This document shows, one piece after another, positions 1 to 8,497 of a DNA stretch of 64,000 nucleotides (positions within the stretch are counted from its first letter, which is position 1; every line of letters begins with the position of its first letter). The translations under genes and the position numbers were made by a program. The notes beneath the pieces were generated by a model that was not told the origin of the DNA, did not search any database, and saw nothing but the letters and a program-made list of their open reading frames with translations. The stretch spans positions 1 through 64,000 of the forward strand of contig NZ_MKTQ01000017.1 of assembly GCF_001898315.1 (NCBI RefSeq). Reading direction: 5' to 3'. Origin of the DNA: Microbacterium sp. 70-16. GTDB lineage: Bacteria; Actinomycetota; Actinomycetes; Actinomycetales; Microbacteriaceae.

Positions 1-99
1 CATCTCCGCGGCTCCGCGCTCGGCTTCCGCAACCTCGCGAACTACACAGCCAGGAGCCTGCTCGAGGCCGGAGGTTTCAGACCCTCGCTACACCCTTGA
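1..99 (+). pseudogene. 3' end of an ISL3-family transposase gene (cut by window edge)
   Basis: The first 32 codons read HLRGSALGFRNLANY and continue to GGFRPSLHP followed by TGA. This matches my memory of the conserved C-terminus of ISL3/IS1165-type transposases (LRGSALGFRNLTNY...LLE.GGFRP). Only the tail is visible, so it is unknown whether the gene is intact to the left. It shows that the window opens inside mobile DNA. Confidence 0.6.
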
Positions 100-117
100 T
101 TCCGAAGAGCCGGTTTT

Positions 118-1206
118 ATGCACCTTCCGATCCAAGCGCAAGCGACAACGCTGGAGCCTGAGCAGGCAAAGATCCTCGACGACGAGTTCTTTCTCTCCGA
201 CCCGCTCAGTCATTTCTCCGCTCGAATAACGATGCTGCTCGAGGCAAGCCGCTCCGACTACGAAGCATCCCCAGAAAACGAGCCAGAGTTCTTCCGAGCG
301 CTCGGCCTCGAAGGAGCGGACGCCGCTCTCCACTTCGATGGGCAGCATCGCCGCGTCCAAGTGGCAGTCGATGCGCTCTCGCTGCGCCACCAGGCTGCCG
401 AAGCCCTCACAAGGTTCATCTACGCCCGCGTTGCGGCTACCCCGCGCTCTGGAGACGCCGCGTCAACTTGGCTCGCGATCGCTGACAGTCCGACGCCCAT
501 GATCAAGGTCATCGAAAGCAATAAGGCGGCCCTCGACGCTGACCAGCACCGCTTTCTCCAGTTGATCCTTCCGCCAGGGACGGTCGTCGAGGGGCCGGTC
601 GTCGGCGCAGCGCAGACCGCGCTGGAGTGGGCGAACCATGCGGTCTGGCTGCTGATGAATGATGAACTCTCGATCAACGCAGCCCACAACAAGCTGAAGC
701 ACGGTCTGGCCGCCTCAGCGCGCGGAGATGTCCGCATTGAGTTCATCACGACCCCACCGAACGAGGACGGAACCATCCCCGTGAGCGTATTCGGGGAAGG
801 CAAGTCAATACCGCTCTTCGACCGTCCGATGCTCACCTACCTGAGCCGCCCACCGAGAGAGCTGAGGCAGGGACTGGAGGCGATCTCGCTTCGGGTTGAT
901 CTGCCAGTGGTACTCGCCGAGACCTGGATGCTAGCGACGGTCTACGCGGCCATGTTCCACATCGCGGCACGCGAGCACTATGACGAGAGCCTCCCTGAGG
1001 GTGTCGCGCCGTATCCCACGCTGGTCGTCGGCCGCCGGCCTGAACACGTCATCGGCAGCCAGCCCCTGGGGTATCGGTCCGCGGTGACACTCCCACCCGA
1101 CGGAACGACCCTGCCACGCCCGTCAGGCGTCTTCTTCTACAAGAGCTTCTGGCCGATGATGATCGACTTTGAGAGCAAGACCAGCGGGACGGTCGTAGAC
1201 GGGTAA
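118..1206 (+). CDS. Hypothetical protein, 362 aa, next to CBASS-like operon
   Basis: I do not recognise a family. The protein is soluble-looking with no signal peptide or membrane segment. Visible landmarks are an acidic N-terminus, a helical stretch around residues 190-205 reading ALEWANHAVWLLMNDEL and then NAAHNKLKHGLA, and an aromatic C-terminus (FFYKSFWPMMIDFE). The HNKLKHG stretch is typical of helical HEPN-like or uncharacterised proteins but is not diagnostic. It is convergent with the nucleotidyltransferase operon, with 57 bases between the stops, so it is not in that operon. The ATG has no strong ribosome binding site. It starts just after the transposase tail and may be passenger DNA. 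Confidence 0.6.
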   Translation: MHLPIQAQATTLEPEQAKILDDEFFLSDPLSHFSARITMLLEASRSDYEASPENEPEFFRALGLEGADAALHFDGQHRRVQVAVDALSLRHQAAEALTRFIYARVAATPRSGDAASTWLAIADSPTPMIKVIESNKAALDADQHRFLQLILPPGTVVEGPVVGAAQTALEWANHAVWLLMNDELSINAAHNKLKHGLAASARGDVRIEFITTPPNEDGTIPVSVFGEGKSIPLFDRPMLTYLSRPPRELRQGLEAISLRVDLPVVLAETWMLATVYAAMFHIAAREHYDESLPEGVAPYPTLVVGRRPEHVIGSQPLGYRSAVTLPPDGTTLPRPSGVFFYKSFWPMMIDFESKTSGTVVDG

Positions 1207-1263
1207 CCCGGCAACTGTCCAAGAGCGGGGATCGGACGGCGCTGCGGCGGTATGCGTTGGCGT

Positions 1264-2130
1264 CTAGTTCGGGAAGCCGGAGCCCAGGATGATTCGCCAG
1301 AGCCGCTTCGCTTCATCGTGATCCCCTCGGGCTTCAGCTTCGTTCGCTTTGCGGGCGCGCTCCGCCGCCGAGCCGAGTCCTTGCATCACTTCCTGTCGGG
1401 CAGTCCAGGTGAGATAGCCGCTGAGGATTCCGGACTGACCGCCAGGATCACTGACGTCGAGGTGCGACGGTGCCCACTCGAAGAAGCTGGCGAGCGCGCT
1501 CTGCCTGTTGCCGCCGAGTGTCTTGAACGTCCTCGCGGCGATCGTTTCCAAGTGGAAGGAACGGAGCCGCTTCGAGTGCGCGTTGTTCCACTTCTTCAGG
1601 AGCCGAACCAGTGTCGCCAGGTTGTACCCGAGTTCGGCGTGCTTCTGGGCGAACCACGCGTTCGCCACGGTGGGGGCCGTGTTGATCCACCCGCCGTCGC
1701 CGCCTGGCAACCCGTAGACGTCGTTGCCGTGAGAGAACACGGGCGCCACATCGACGTGGCCGCCGTTGTTGAAGAAGATGCGGACGGCTTGTCCGCGAGC
1801 GCCTACCTGCGCCGTCGACAGCCCGTTGTAGGCACGGCGTACGCGGTAGAGGAACGCTTGCGAGTCATAGCGGTAGGTGTTCCATGCGCCGTTCGCGTTG
1901 GAGAAGACTGCCAGGACGTCGATGTCGTCAATAGGTCGAACGATTGTGCCCTTCGCGGCCGAGCCCATCAGGATCGCGCGACTGAACGGCAGATCGCTCG
2001 TGGCGGGGAAGGCAGCGGTCAGGTTCTCCACGACACGGTCTTTGCGTGCGTTGACTATTGATGTCTTTTGGTAGTCCGTGATCGAGATGTCGGCCACAAA
2101 CTGTGCCATCGCTTGGCTTGTATAAGTCAT
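1264..2130 (-). CDS. SMODS-type nucleotidyltransferase (CD-NTase-like), 288 aa
   Basis: Probable cyclic or linear oligonucleotide synthase of a CBASS-type antiphage system. The pol-beta NTase signature is complete: GSAAKGT (about residues 56-62), the catalytic pair DDIDVL (about 68-73) and a third acidic residue in HVDVAPVF (about 126). A C-terminal helical segment, LVRLLKKWNNAHSKRLRSFHLETI, matches the helical (OAS1-C-like) part of SMODS proteins. It is the last gene of a three-gene operon; its ATG overlaps the upstream stop as ATGA. The operon also encodes a second NTase (3065-3889) and an S-4TM membrane protein, which is unusual. The nucleotide product cannot be told from sequence. Confidence 0.8.
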   Translation of the reverse strand: MTYTSQAMAQFVADISITDYQKTSIVNARKDRVVENLTAAFPATSDLPFSRAILMGSAAKGTIVRPIDDIDVLAVFSNANGAWNTYRYDSQAFLYRVRRAYNGLSTAQVGARGQAVRIFFNNGGHVDVAPVFSHGNDVYGLPGGDGGWINTAPTVANAWFAQKHAELGYNLATLVRLLKKWNNAHSKRLRSFHLETIAARTFKTLGGNRQSALASFFEWAPSHLDVSDPGGQSGILSGYLTWTARQEVMQGLGSAAERARKANEAEARGDHDEAKRLWRIILGSGFPN

Positions 2131-3065
2131 TCGCCCTCCGTGCGTGCACGCTTGCTCAGCTGCGCGGCAGCGGACGACATGGCCGCCTCGTTCTTTCCAC
2201 GCTGAAGCTTATAGATGAAGTCTGGGACGGTCGGGGTGTCGCGCCGCAGCTCGAACAGCGATTCTTGCCAGACGCGGAGGTTCTCCCCGGTGATCGGATC
2301 GTCCGTGTTGCCGATTCTGCTTTCGATATCTCGGTAGAGGGCCTCGCGATCCCTGGCTGAGCGAATAATCCCAACGATGTACTCAGTAACGTCGAGGAAC
2401 GCAGGCAGCAATGGAAGGACAACGCCGAGCAAGAAGGTCACGAGCGTCAGCCCGGTCACGACACAGATCGTGGTGAGCGCCGCCGCCCAGATCACGGCGA
2501 CAACCGACCAGATAATGCCGGTGAATCGCAGCAGGCGGTAGCTGTATGCGGCGTTCGAGCGTTGCGCGATCGCGACGGCGACCCCGCCGGGATCGTTATC
2601 GGCGACGACGTACCATCCGAGCATGTTCTCGCGCGCGGCAACGGCGGCAAGCTCAGAATCGGGCCCTGCAACGAGGGAGATGTCTTCAAGAGACGGGAGC
2701 TTTGGGCGCGGAGTCCCGGCCGACATCTCGTAGACATAGAAGTCGAACTGCTCCTGCACCGCGGCAGCCTGTTCGGTGCTCTTCTTCTGGACATACATCA
2801 GCAGCGTGCGTCCCAGGAACAACCACGCTCCCGCGATGCTCCCCAGCACCACGGTGCTCTGCGGCCAGATCACCGCAACGATCGGCGCGGCCAACCCGAT
2901 GACGAGCATCCCGAACCAGCGGATCGAGACCCACCGCTTCGCACGTGAGTAGAGGCGCTTCTGAGCGATCAGCAGGCGCAGCGCGTCAAGTTCAACCTGA
3001 CGGCGAAGGAGCGTCGCTCCTGTCGCAGGTGGCGTGTAGTCGTTGGAGTCATTCATTGTCGGCAC
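2127..3065 (-). CDS. S-4TM-like putative pore-forming effector, 312 aa
   Basis: Membrane protein with two pairs of transmembrane segments: about residues 50-95 (FGMLVIGLAAPIVAVIW, then VLGSIAGAWLFLGRTLLMYV) and about 180-235 (IIWSVVAVIWAAALTTICVV, then FLLGVVLPLLPAFLDVTEYIVG). They are separated by a soluble loop of about 85 residues. This layout and its place between NTase genes fit the S-4TM effectors associated with SMODS enzymes, which are thought to permeabilise the inner membrane when a nucleotide signal binds. The GTG start overlaps the preceding TAG by one base; an ATG three codons on (MNDSN) is an alternative. The stop overlaps the next ATG (ATGA), so the three genes look translationally coupled. 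Confidence 0.72.
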   Translation of the reverse strand: MPTMNDSNDYTPPATGATLLRRQVELDALRLLIAQKRLYSRAKRWVSIRWFGMLVIGLAAPIVAVIWPQSTVVLGSIAGAWLFLGRTLLMYVQKKSTEQAAAVQEQFDFYVYEMSAGTPRPKLPSLEDISLVAGPDSELAAVAARENMLGWYVVADNDPGGVAVAIAQRSNAAYSYRLLRFTGIIWSVVAVIWAAALTTICVVTGLTLVTFLLGVVLPLLPAFLDVTEYIVGIIRSARDREALYRDIESRIGNTDDPITGENLRVWQESLFELRRDTPTVPDFIYKLQRGKNEAAMSSAAAQLSKRARTEGE

Positions 3066-3889
3066 TATCTGTTGAAGAGCAGCTTCAACTGCTCGATCGC
3101 TTGGGCATGCATACCGTCCGATTCGAACTCCCTGGCCTTGTTCGCCCGCACGACGGCAAAGCCGAGCTTGGAGAGCACGTCAAGGCGCTTTGCCTCTGAT
3201 GAGCACGCCCCGAACCGCGAGCCGAGGCCCGTGGGGTCGTTCATCGCTGCCAGGTTCGCGTCGTACATCTTGTCGAGGGCTAGATAGAGATCCCAGAACG
3301 GCAGGTATGCCGACTCCCCGTCGAGATGCTTGGCGGCCCGCATCTCCAGGTAGCAAGAAGAGATCGGGACGTTGCGGAGGTACTTCCAGATCTTGAGCTG
3401 TCGGGCGAGCGTCTTTGCCGCCCCGTTGTGCTTCGTATTGACGTCGTTGACGTACTTGTTGTGCGACTTCGGATACGACTTCATCCACCCGTCCGCAGGG
3501 TCAGCGATCCAGTAGCCACTATCCGAGGGATAGGCGGGAACGACCTCAACGACTCCATCGGAGAAGTAGCAGACGACAGCTGGCCGGCTGACCACGATTG
3601 TCGTGCCCGAAAAGCGTGCCTGCAGCGTCTCCTTAACCCGGTTCAGCATCGTCCACGGCGACGATGGGCGCACTCCCTTGAGGGAGACCATGTAGTCCGC
3701 GTCGCTGTGCTGCCATACCCCCGTCCCATGGCGCAACGAACCGATCTCGAACATTTCGTACACGCCGACAAACGCATCCAGCCGCGACTCGATCGACGCG
3801 CGATGACTCTTTGCCGCATCGAACTGCGTCGAGGTCGGCGTGTAGAGGCTGGTCAAGCTGTTCAGCCACGAGTGGGCAGTCTCAGTCAT
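3065..3889 (-). CDS. Second SMODS-type nucleotidyltransferase, 274 aa
   Basis: First gene of the CBASS-like operon. The NTase motif GSLRHGT (about residues 50-56) is followed by DADYMV (about 64-69) and VVEVVPAY (about 113-120). The third acidic position is Glu rather than Asp. The helical C-terminal part has KTLARQLKIWKYLRNVPISSCYLEM, as in SMODS enzymes. It is clearly a different protein from the NTase at 1264-2130, not a recent duplicate. Two apparently intact NTases around one membrane effector suggest either two signals, a hetero-oligomer, or one enzyme acting as regulator. Confidence in the fold is good; the partnership is inference. Confidence 0.78.
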   Translation of the reverse strand: MTETAHSWLNSLTSLYTPTSTQFDAAKSHRASIESRLDAFVGVYEMFEIGSLRHGTGVWQHSDADYMVSLKGVRPSSPWTMLNRVKETLQARFSGTTIVVSRPAVVCYFSDGVVEVVPAYPSDSGYWIADPADGWMKSYPKSHNKYVNDVNTKHNGAAKTLARQLKIWKYLRNVPISSCYLEMRAAKHLDGESAYLPFWDLYLALDKMYDANLAAMNDPTGLGSRFGACSSEAKRLDVLSKLGFAVVRANKAREFESDGMHAQAIEQLKLLFNR

Positions 3890-4418
3890 CCCTGTACCTC
3901 CCGTCCGACCCGACCCTTGGACAGAAACTCGTTAGGCGCCACATAATCTAAGAGCCCCCTGAGCCTGGGTGACACGCCTCCGTCGGCTTGTCGGTGTCTC
4001 GACGAGGCCGTCGTGCTGCTCTGCGTCTCATGTGTGCTGGCGCTCCTTTGCGCCACGGGCGCGATTAGGTGTAACTCATCTCACCCTCCACGCTACCGGC
4101 GACCTCCGACATGGGCCGGTGCCGCGCCGCCAGGACGTTGTGGGCTCGCAGCAGGGAGGTTGGGAGCCTCAACCGCGCTCTGCGCTCTACCCAGCTTGTC
4201 TCACGATCAGCACTTTTCGTGAAGTGCAGCTGCCGTCGGCCGTGATCTCATCATCAGCCGTACACATGACTCCGGCCGCGATAGTCACTGCCTGATCGGG
4301 CTCGATGTCATTCACTTCTTTACCGCGAGACGAGGTTTCGTCCAACCCCTACGTGTCGGGGTTGGGTGAGGCCAATAGCTCAAAGCAAGACCGCCGTTTG
4401 ACCTAGGGCGAGAATCAG
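3890..4418. other. Gene-free stretch upstream of the CBASS-like operon
   Basis: About 530 bases with no convincing gene. Short open frames here have atypical composition and no recognisable product. The promoter of the operon starting at 3889 should lie in the first part, but I see no clear -35/-10 pair. Confidence 0.4.
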
Positions 4419-4625
4419 CTATGCGTTGATCTGAGCTGGAAGCGAAGCTTGACGTTGGCGGTCTAACCGCTGCTCGAAACGTCGTTGCCAGACGAGTAGC
4501 GCCACGCTCACAGGGCCGATCACGATGAACTTGAGCGCGTTCCAGATGCAGACAAGGGCAACGACGTAGAACCAGCGGGACGCTCCCCCGTCGATCAGAG
4601 CCGTGCAGATGAGTATTCGCTCTTC
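4419..4625 (-). pseudogene. 3' fragment of a small membrane protein gene cut by IS21
   Basis: Reading leftward from the IS21 end, the frame gives a membrane stretch (WFYVVALVCIWNALKFIVIGP) followed by a basic tail (RRFEQRLDRQRQ) and a stop. Upstream of about 4626 the same frame runs into the IS terminal repeats, so the natural start is lost. Original function unknown. The matching 5' part is not found on the far side of the IS. Confidence 0.5.
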
Positions 4626-4724
4626 TGAGGGCCACTGATATTGGGGTTCAGGGCCACCTGGCCGTTGACGCGATTGCGTCGTTGGGTGCCACTGAATATT
4701 CGGGTTCGGGGCCACCTTCTTAGG

Positions 4725-4762
4725 CTCCTTCTGCCGCGTGGCTGATCACGCGGCAGAAGGAG
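4725..4762 (+). promoter_or_regulatory. Hairpin covering the istA ribosome binding site
   Basis: A perfect 16-base inverted repeat (4725-4740 and 4747-4762, 6-base loop). Its right arm contains AGAAGGAG, the ribosome binding site for the istA ATG at 4771. In an mRNA entering from outside the element the site would be base-paired, which is a known way to limit transposase expression from read-through transcripts. The functional role is inference. Confidence 0.6.
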
Positions 4763-4770
4763 TGATTCGG

Positions 4771-6336
4771 ATGGTACGCAAGATCAAGGCGAAGCTTGTG
4801 CTTCGGTTGCGCTCGGAGGGGCTCACGGGTCGGCAGATCGCCGCGCAGGGTATGTCCCGCACCAGCGTGGCGATGGTCATCGACGCCGCCGATCGGGAGG
4901 GCATCGGCTGGGACGACGTCGCCGTGCTCGAGGAAGCCGAAGTATATGCGCGGTTGTTCCCGGGGCGGGGTGAGCATGACAGTGTTCACGCGCAGCCGGA
5001 CTGGGAGAAGGTCCACAAGGAGCTCGCGAAGGTCGGGGTGACGCTCAAGCTGCTGCACGGCGAGTATGTCGACGCCTGCCGGACCAGGGGTGAGACGGCG
5101 ATGGGCTACGACAGGTTCTGCAAGACCTACCAGCGTCACGTGCTGGTGATCGGGGCGGCGTCGCGGGTCGGTCACAAGGCGGGGCAGACGGTTGAGGTCG
5201 ACTGGTCGGGGAAGACGATGCAGCTCACCGACCCGGTCACCGGTGTGACGACGAGGGTCTACTTGTTCGTCGCGACGCTGCCGTTCTCCCGCTACTCGTT
5301 CGTCGAGCCGACCCTGGACATGAAGCAGGACACCTGGCTGCGCGCGAACGCGGCGATGTTCGACTGGTTCGGGGGCAGCGTTCCTCGGATCGTGCCGGAC
5401 AACCTGAAGACCGGGGTGCTCAAGCATCCCGCCGAGGGCGAGGTCGTGCTCAATGACGCGTATCGGGAGCTCGCCGCGCACTACTCCGCCGCGGTGCTAC
5501 CGGGCCGGCCCCGGAAACCGAAAGACAAGGCGAGCGTCGAGGGCACCGTCGGGAATGTTGCCACGGCGGTGATCGCGACGCTTCGTGACCGGGCGTTCGC
5601 GAGCCTGCCGGAGTTGCGGGCCGCGGTCTATGAGCGGGTCGCCGCATACAACGCAGCGCCGTTCCAGAAACGCGCCGGCTCCCGCCAGAGCGTGTTCGAG
5701 GGTGAGGAGAAGCCACTGCTGCGGCCGCTCCCGCCGGTTCCGTTCGAGATCTCGCAGTGGCTCTACGGCCGGCGGGTTCAACGCAACGGGCATGTGGTGT
5801 TCGAGCGGAACTTCTACTCCGCCCCTTACGCCAACATCGGCCGCAGCGTGGACCTGCGGATCACCGACACGACCCTAGAGGTGTTCGCGGGGGATCAGCG
5901 GCTCACCAGCCACCTCCTCGCCCCGGCCGGGATGGTCAACGAGTATCGGACGCACGACAGCGACCTGCCCGACGGGCCCCGCTACCGTCAGTGGGACCCT
6001 GACCGGGTCCGGGAGTGGGCGGCCAGGGTCGGGGAGAACACGACGGTCGTCGTGAACCGGATCTTCGAGTCCGTGCCCGTCGACGAGCAGGGGCTGGACG
6101 CCGCCCTCGCAGTGCTGCGGCTGACTCGCCGCTACTCCGCCGCGAGGGTGGAGACCGCCGCGGGCATCGCCCTGGACTCTCGCGTTCGGTCGCCGCGGTA
6201 TGCGCACCTGCGACCGATCCTGGAGTCGAACCAGGACCAGACCGGCAGGCGACAGCCGAGGTTCGAACCATCTGCTTGGGAGGAGCCGGCCGGTTACGTC
6301 CGCGGCGCCGACTACTACGCAGGAGGCACCCGATGA
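4771..6336 (+). CDS. istA: IS21-family transposase IstA, 521 aa
   Basis: DDE transposase of IS21. An N-terminal helix-turn-helix (RSEGLTGRQIAAQGMSRTSV) is followed by the catalytic core. VEVDWSGKTMQL gives the first Asp, PDNLKTGV the second, and the RPRKPKDKASVEG segment the Glu. The length is normal for the family. The ATG at 4771 is preferred over an in-frame GTG at 4738 because AGAAGGAG sits 8 bases upstream of it. The stop overlaps the istB start (ATGA). The frame looks intact. Confidence 0.93.
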   Translation: MVRKIKAKLVLRLRSEGLTGRQIAAQGMSRTSVAMVIDAADREGIGWDDVAVLEEAEVYARLFPGRGEHDSVHAQPDWEKVHKELAKVGVTLKLLHGEYVDACRTRGETAMGYDRFCKTYQRHVLVIGAASRVGHKAGQTVEVDWSGKTMQLTDPVTGVTTRVYLFVATLPFSRYSFVEPTLDMKQDTWLRANAAMFDWFGGSVPRIVPDNLKTGVLKHPAEGEVVLNDAYRELAAHYSAAVLPGRPRKPKDKASVEGTVGNVATAVIATLRDRAFASLPELRAAVYERVAAYNAAPFQKRAGSRQSVFEGEEKPLLRPLPPVPFEISQWLYGRRVQRNGHVVFERNFYSAPYANIGRSVDLRITDTTLEVFAGDQRLTSHLLAPAGMVNEYRTHDSDLPDGPRYRQWDPDRVREWAARVGENTTVVVNRIFESVPVDEQGLDAALAVLRLTRRYSAARVETAAGIALDSRVRSPRYAHLRPILESNQDQTGRRQPRFEPSAWEEPAGYVRGADYYAGGTR

Positions 6337-7079
6337 GCCGGCTCGACGCGGAGACGAAACGGAAGCTGCGGGAAATGGGAGTGACGTCGCTGGTCGACGC
6401 GATCGACATCCAAGATGACGCCCTCACGCTCGGGATGGTGTTCGAGGAGCGGATCAAGCTCGCCGTCGACGACGCCCACGCCGCGTTCACCCACTCCAAA
6501 GTCGAAGGCCTCATCCGCCGGGCAGGACTCCGCTACCCGAACGCGGACCTGCGTCGGGTCGACCTGCTCGAACAGCGCGGCCTGGATCGCGGGGTGATCG
6601 CGCAACTCGCCACCTGCCAGTTCATCAGCAGGCACATGAACGTCGTGTTCCAAGGCTTCACCGGCTCGGGCAAGTCCTACCTCGGGTCGGCGCTGGCGAA
6701 GCAAGCGTGTCAGCACCGCTACCGGGCGCACTACATCCGCATGCCCGACCTCGAAGAGACCTGGGCTGCCGCGAAGGACAAGCCCGCCGGTCGGGAGAAG
6801 TGGTTGCGGAAGTACTCCACGTTCACGCTCCTGGTGATCGATGAATGGCTACTCGACCCGCCCACCGACGACGTCCGCAGCATGCTGCTCGAGCTCCTCG
6901 AACGCCGCTACGACGCGACATCGACAGTGTTCTGCACCCAGTACGCGAAGAAGGACTGGCACCAGCGCCTCGGCTCCGGAGTCCACGCCGACGCGATCAT
7001 GGACCGCATCGTCCACAACACCATCTGGATCGAGACGGGCGACGTCAACATGCGCGAACAGACCGCCGCGGCCAACTGA
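6333..7079 (+). CDS. istB: IS21-family helper ATPase IstB, 248 aa
   Basis: AAA+ ATPase that acts with IstA in target selection. Walker A is GFTGSGKSYLGSALAKQA (about residues 108-125) and Walker B is FTLLVIDEWLLD. The sensor region contains STVFCTQYAKKDWHQRL, and the C-terminal DRIVHNTIWIETG is typical. Its ATG overlaps the istA stop. Intact length for the family. Confidence 0.93.
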   Translation: MSRLDAETKRKLREMGVTSLVDAIDIQDDALTLGMVFEERIKLAVDDAHAAFTHSKVEGLIRRAGLRYPNADLRRVDLLEQRGLDRGVIAQLATCQFISRHMNVVFQGFTGSGKSYLGSALAKQACQHRYRAHYIRMPDLEETWAAAKDKPAGREKWLRKYSTFTLLVIDEWLLDPPTDDVRSMLLELLERRYDATSTVFCTQYAKKDWHQRLGSGVHADAIMDRIVHNTIWIETGDVNMREQTAAAN

Positions 7080-7085
7080 GTCGGC

Positions 7086-7124
7086 GCCGGTGAGCGTCAC
7101 GCCCGCGGGGTGGCGCTCACCGGC
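7086..7124 (+). terminator. Hairpin after istB
   Basis: Perfect 11-base stem (GCCGGTGAGCG / CGCTCACCGGC at 7086-7096 and 7114-7124) seven bases after the istB stop. There is no T-run, so it may be a terminator or mRNA 3' stabiliser within the IS. Confidence 0.45.
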
Positions 7125-7187
7125 AATACCCCTGGCCCCGAGAGTGAATATTGACCGGCCCTCAACCGCAATAATCAGTGGCCCTCA

Positions 7188-7588
7188 AGACTCCAAATAC
7201 TCAGGCAGAGCCGCGCTAGGACGCCACGATTCGCCATTCTGTCCGGGGATCGTCGCTTGCGAACAGGATCTAGGTTCTATGACCTTTCCACTCTTTAGAG
7301 ACTCCTGGACGACGAGGGCCGGGCTCTTCAGATCCTTAAACGTGCTTGTCTGAGCCAGTTCCGTGATCGTGGCAAGTAGCTCAGATACCTGCGCGTGTCG
7401 ATGTCCCAAGTCATCGGCACTTCTGCCCGAAGCCCTCAACACTCGTGGCGTCAGCCGATCCCACGGATAGGCAGCTGTCGCGCATCCCATGGGATGCGCG
7501 ACAGCCATTGCGGCCTATAAACCAAGGTCGGAAGGCTGGACGTTCTCCCGATTCTCGCGATCAAATGCCAGCAATGCTTCTGGCGGTT
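7188..7588. other. Gene-poor stretch between IS21 and IS3, with a 32-base palindrome
   Basis: No convincing gene. A minus-strand frame of about 100 codons (from 7508) runs into the IS21 end and could be a remnant with no recognisable product. The notable feature is a perfect palindrome at 7474-7505 (each half 16 bases, centre CCCATGGG). Confidence 0.4.
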
Positions 7589-7621
7589 GGGCGTGAAGAA
7601 CGAACTGGTGACAGGTGGGGT

Positions 7622-8497
7622 TTAGGCCGCGAGGGTGAGCGGCTCGGTTAGCTTGGCTTCGAACTCGATGGGCGTCAACCCGCCGAGGGCGTCCTGTGCT
7701 CGCTGACGGTGATACTTCCGCTCGATCCAGACGACAATCGCGAGGCGTAGGTCCTGCCGGGTCGCCCATCGCTGCTGATTGAGGACGTTCGTCTGCAACA
7801 ACGACCAGAACGACTCCATCGCGGCGTTGTCTCCCGCGGCGCCGACGCGGCCCATCGACCCGACCATGTCGTGACGGCGGAGCTCACGGGCCATGGCGCG
7901 GCTTCGGAATTGGCTGCCTCTGTCGGCGTGCAGGATGCATCCGGCGACGTCGCCGCGGCGGGTGACGGCGTTGCGGAGCGCGTCAACGGCGAGTTTCGCG
8001 GTCATCCGATCGGAGATCGAGTAGCCGACGATCCGGTTGGAGTGGGCGTCCTTGATCGCGCAGCAGTAGAGCTTGCCTTCACTCGTCCAGTGCTCCGTGA
8101 TATCGGTCAACCAGACCCGGTTCGGGGTGTCGGCACGGAACTGCCGCTGCACGTGATCGTCGAACACGGGCGGGCCGGTCTTCTTGCCCTTCCCGCGCCG
8201 GCGGCGTTGCGCGGACGAGAGGATCCCGGCCTGCGAGCACAGTTTCCACGCAGTCCGTCGGCTCATCCGCCACCCGGCCCGGCGCGCTTCGTCGGCCAGG
8301 TATCGGTAGCCGAACGTCGGGTCTTCAGCATGAGCGTCGTGCAGAGCATTGATCCGGTGCGCGCGGAGCACGTCGGCGCTGCGGATAGGGTCGTTGCGCC
8401 ACCGGTAGTAGGGCTGGCGGGCGAGCTTGAGAACCCGGCACGACACCGTCACGGGGATCCCCGAGTCGGCGAGCTCAGCAACGAGCGGGTATGTCAT
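7622..8497 (-). CDS. IS3-family transposase OrfB (DDE integrase), 291 aa
   Basis: Retroviral-integrase-type catalytic domain. An HTH_21-like N-terminal part (RVLKLARQPYYRWRND, then DPTFGYRYLADEAR) precedes the DDE residues: WLTDITEHW, CILHADRGSQF and the Glu in AAMESFWSLLQTNVL. The C-terminus RAQDALGGLTPIEFE is typical. The start overlaps the orfA stop as ATGA rather than sitting in a clear frameshift window, though the overlap sequence CCCAAAATGA could also slip. It appears intact. Confidence 0.9.
   Translation of the reverse strand: MTYPLVAELADSGIPVTVSCRVLKLARQPYYRWRNDPIRSADVLRAHRINALHDAHAEDPTFGYRYLADEARRAGWRMSRRTAWKLCSQAGILSSAQRRRRGKGKKTGPPVFDDHVQRQFRADTPNRVWLTDITEHWTSEGKLYCCAIKDAHSNRIVGYSISDRMTAKLAVDALRNAVTRRGDVAGCILHADRGSQFRSRAMARELRRHDMVGSMGRVGAAGDNAAMESFWSLLQTNVLNQQRWATRQDLRLAIVVWIERKYHRQRAQDALGGLTPIEFEAKLTEPLTLAA

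Larger units (their letters stand above)
4626..7187 (+). mobile_element. IS21-family insertion sequence, about 2.56 kb
   Basis: The element carries istA and istB between imperfect terminal inverted repeats that begin TGAGGGCCACTGAT (4626) and end ATCAGTGGCCCTCA (7187). The left end has a second copy of the terminal motif (around 4684-4718, sharing CACTGAATATT and GGGGCCACC), as expected for IS21, which has several transposase-binding repeats per end. No matching target-site duplication is visible (gctcttc versus agactcc outside), and the gene on the left is truncated. A deletion or rearrangement may therefore have followed insertion. Confidence 0.8.

Noticed and set aside
1252..2061. Plus-strand open frame of 269 codons
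   Set aside because: It is antisense to the nucleotidyltransferase gene, which has complete catalytic motifs; this frame has none.
4738..4770. GTG start 11 codons upstream of istA
   Set aside because: It lies in the hairpin loop region with no ribosome binding site; the ATG at 4771 has AGAAGGAG at good spacing.
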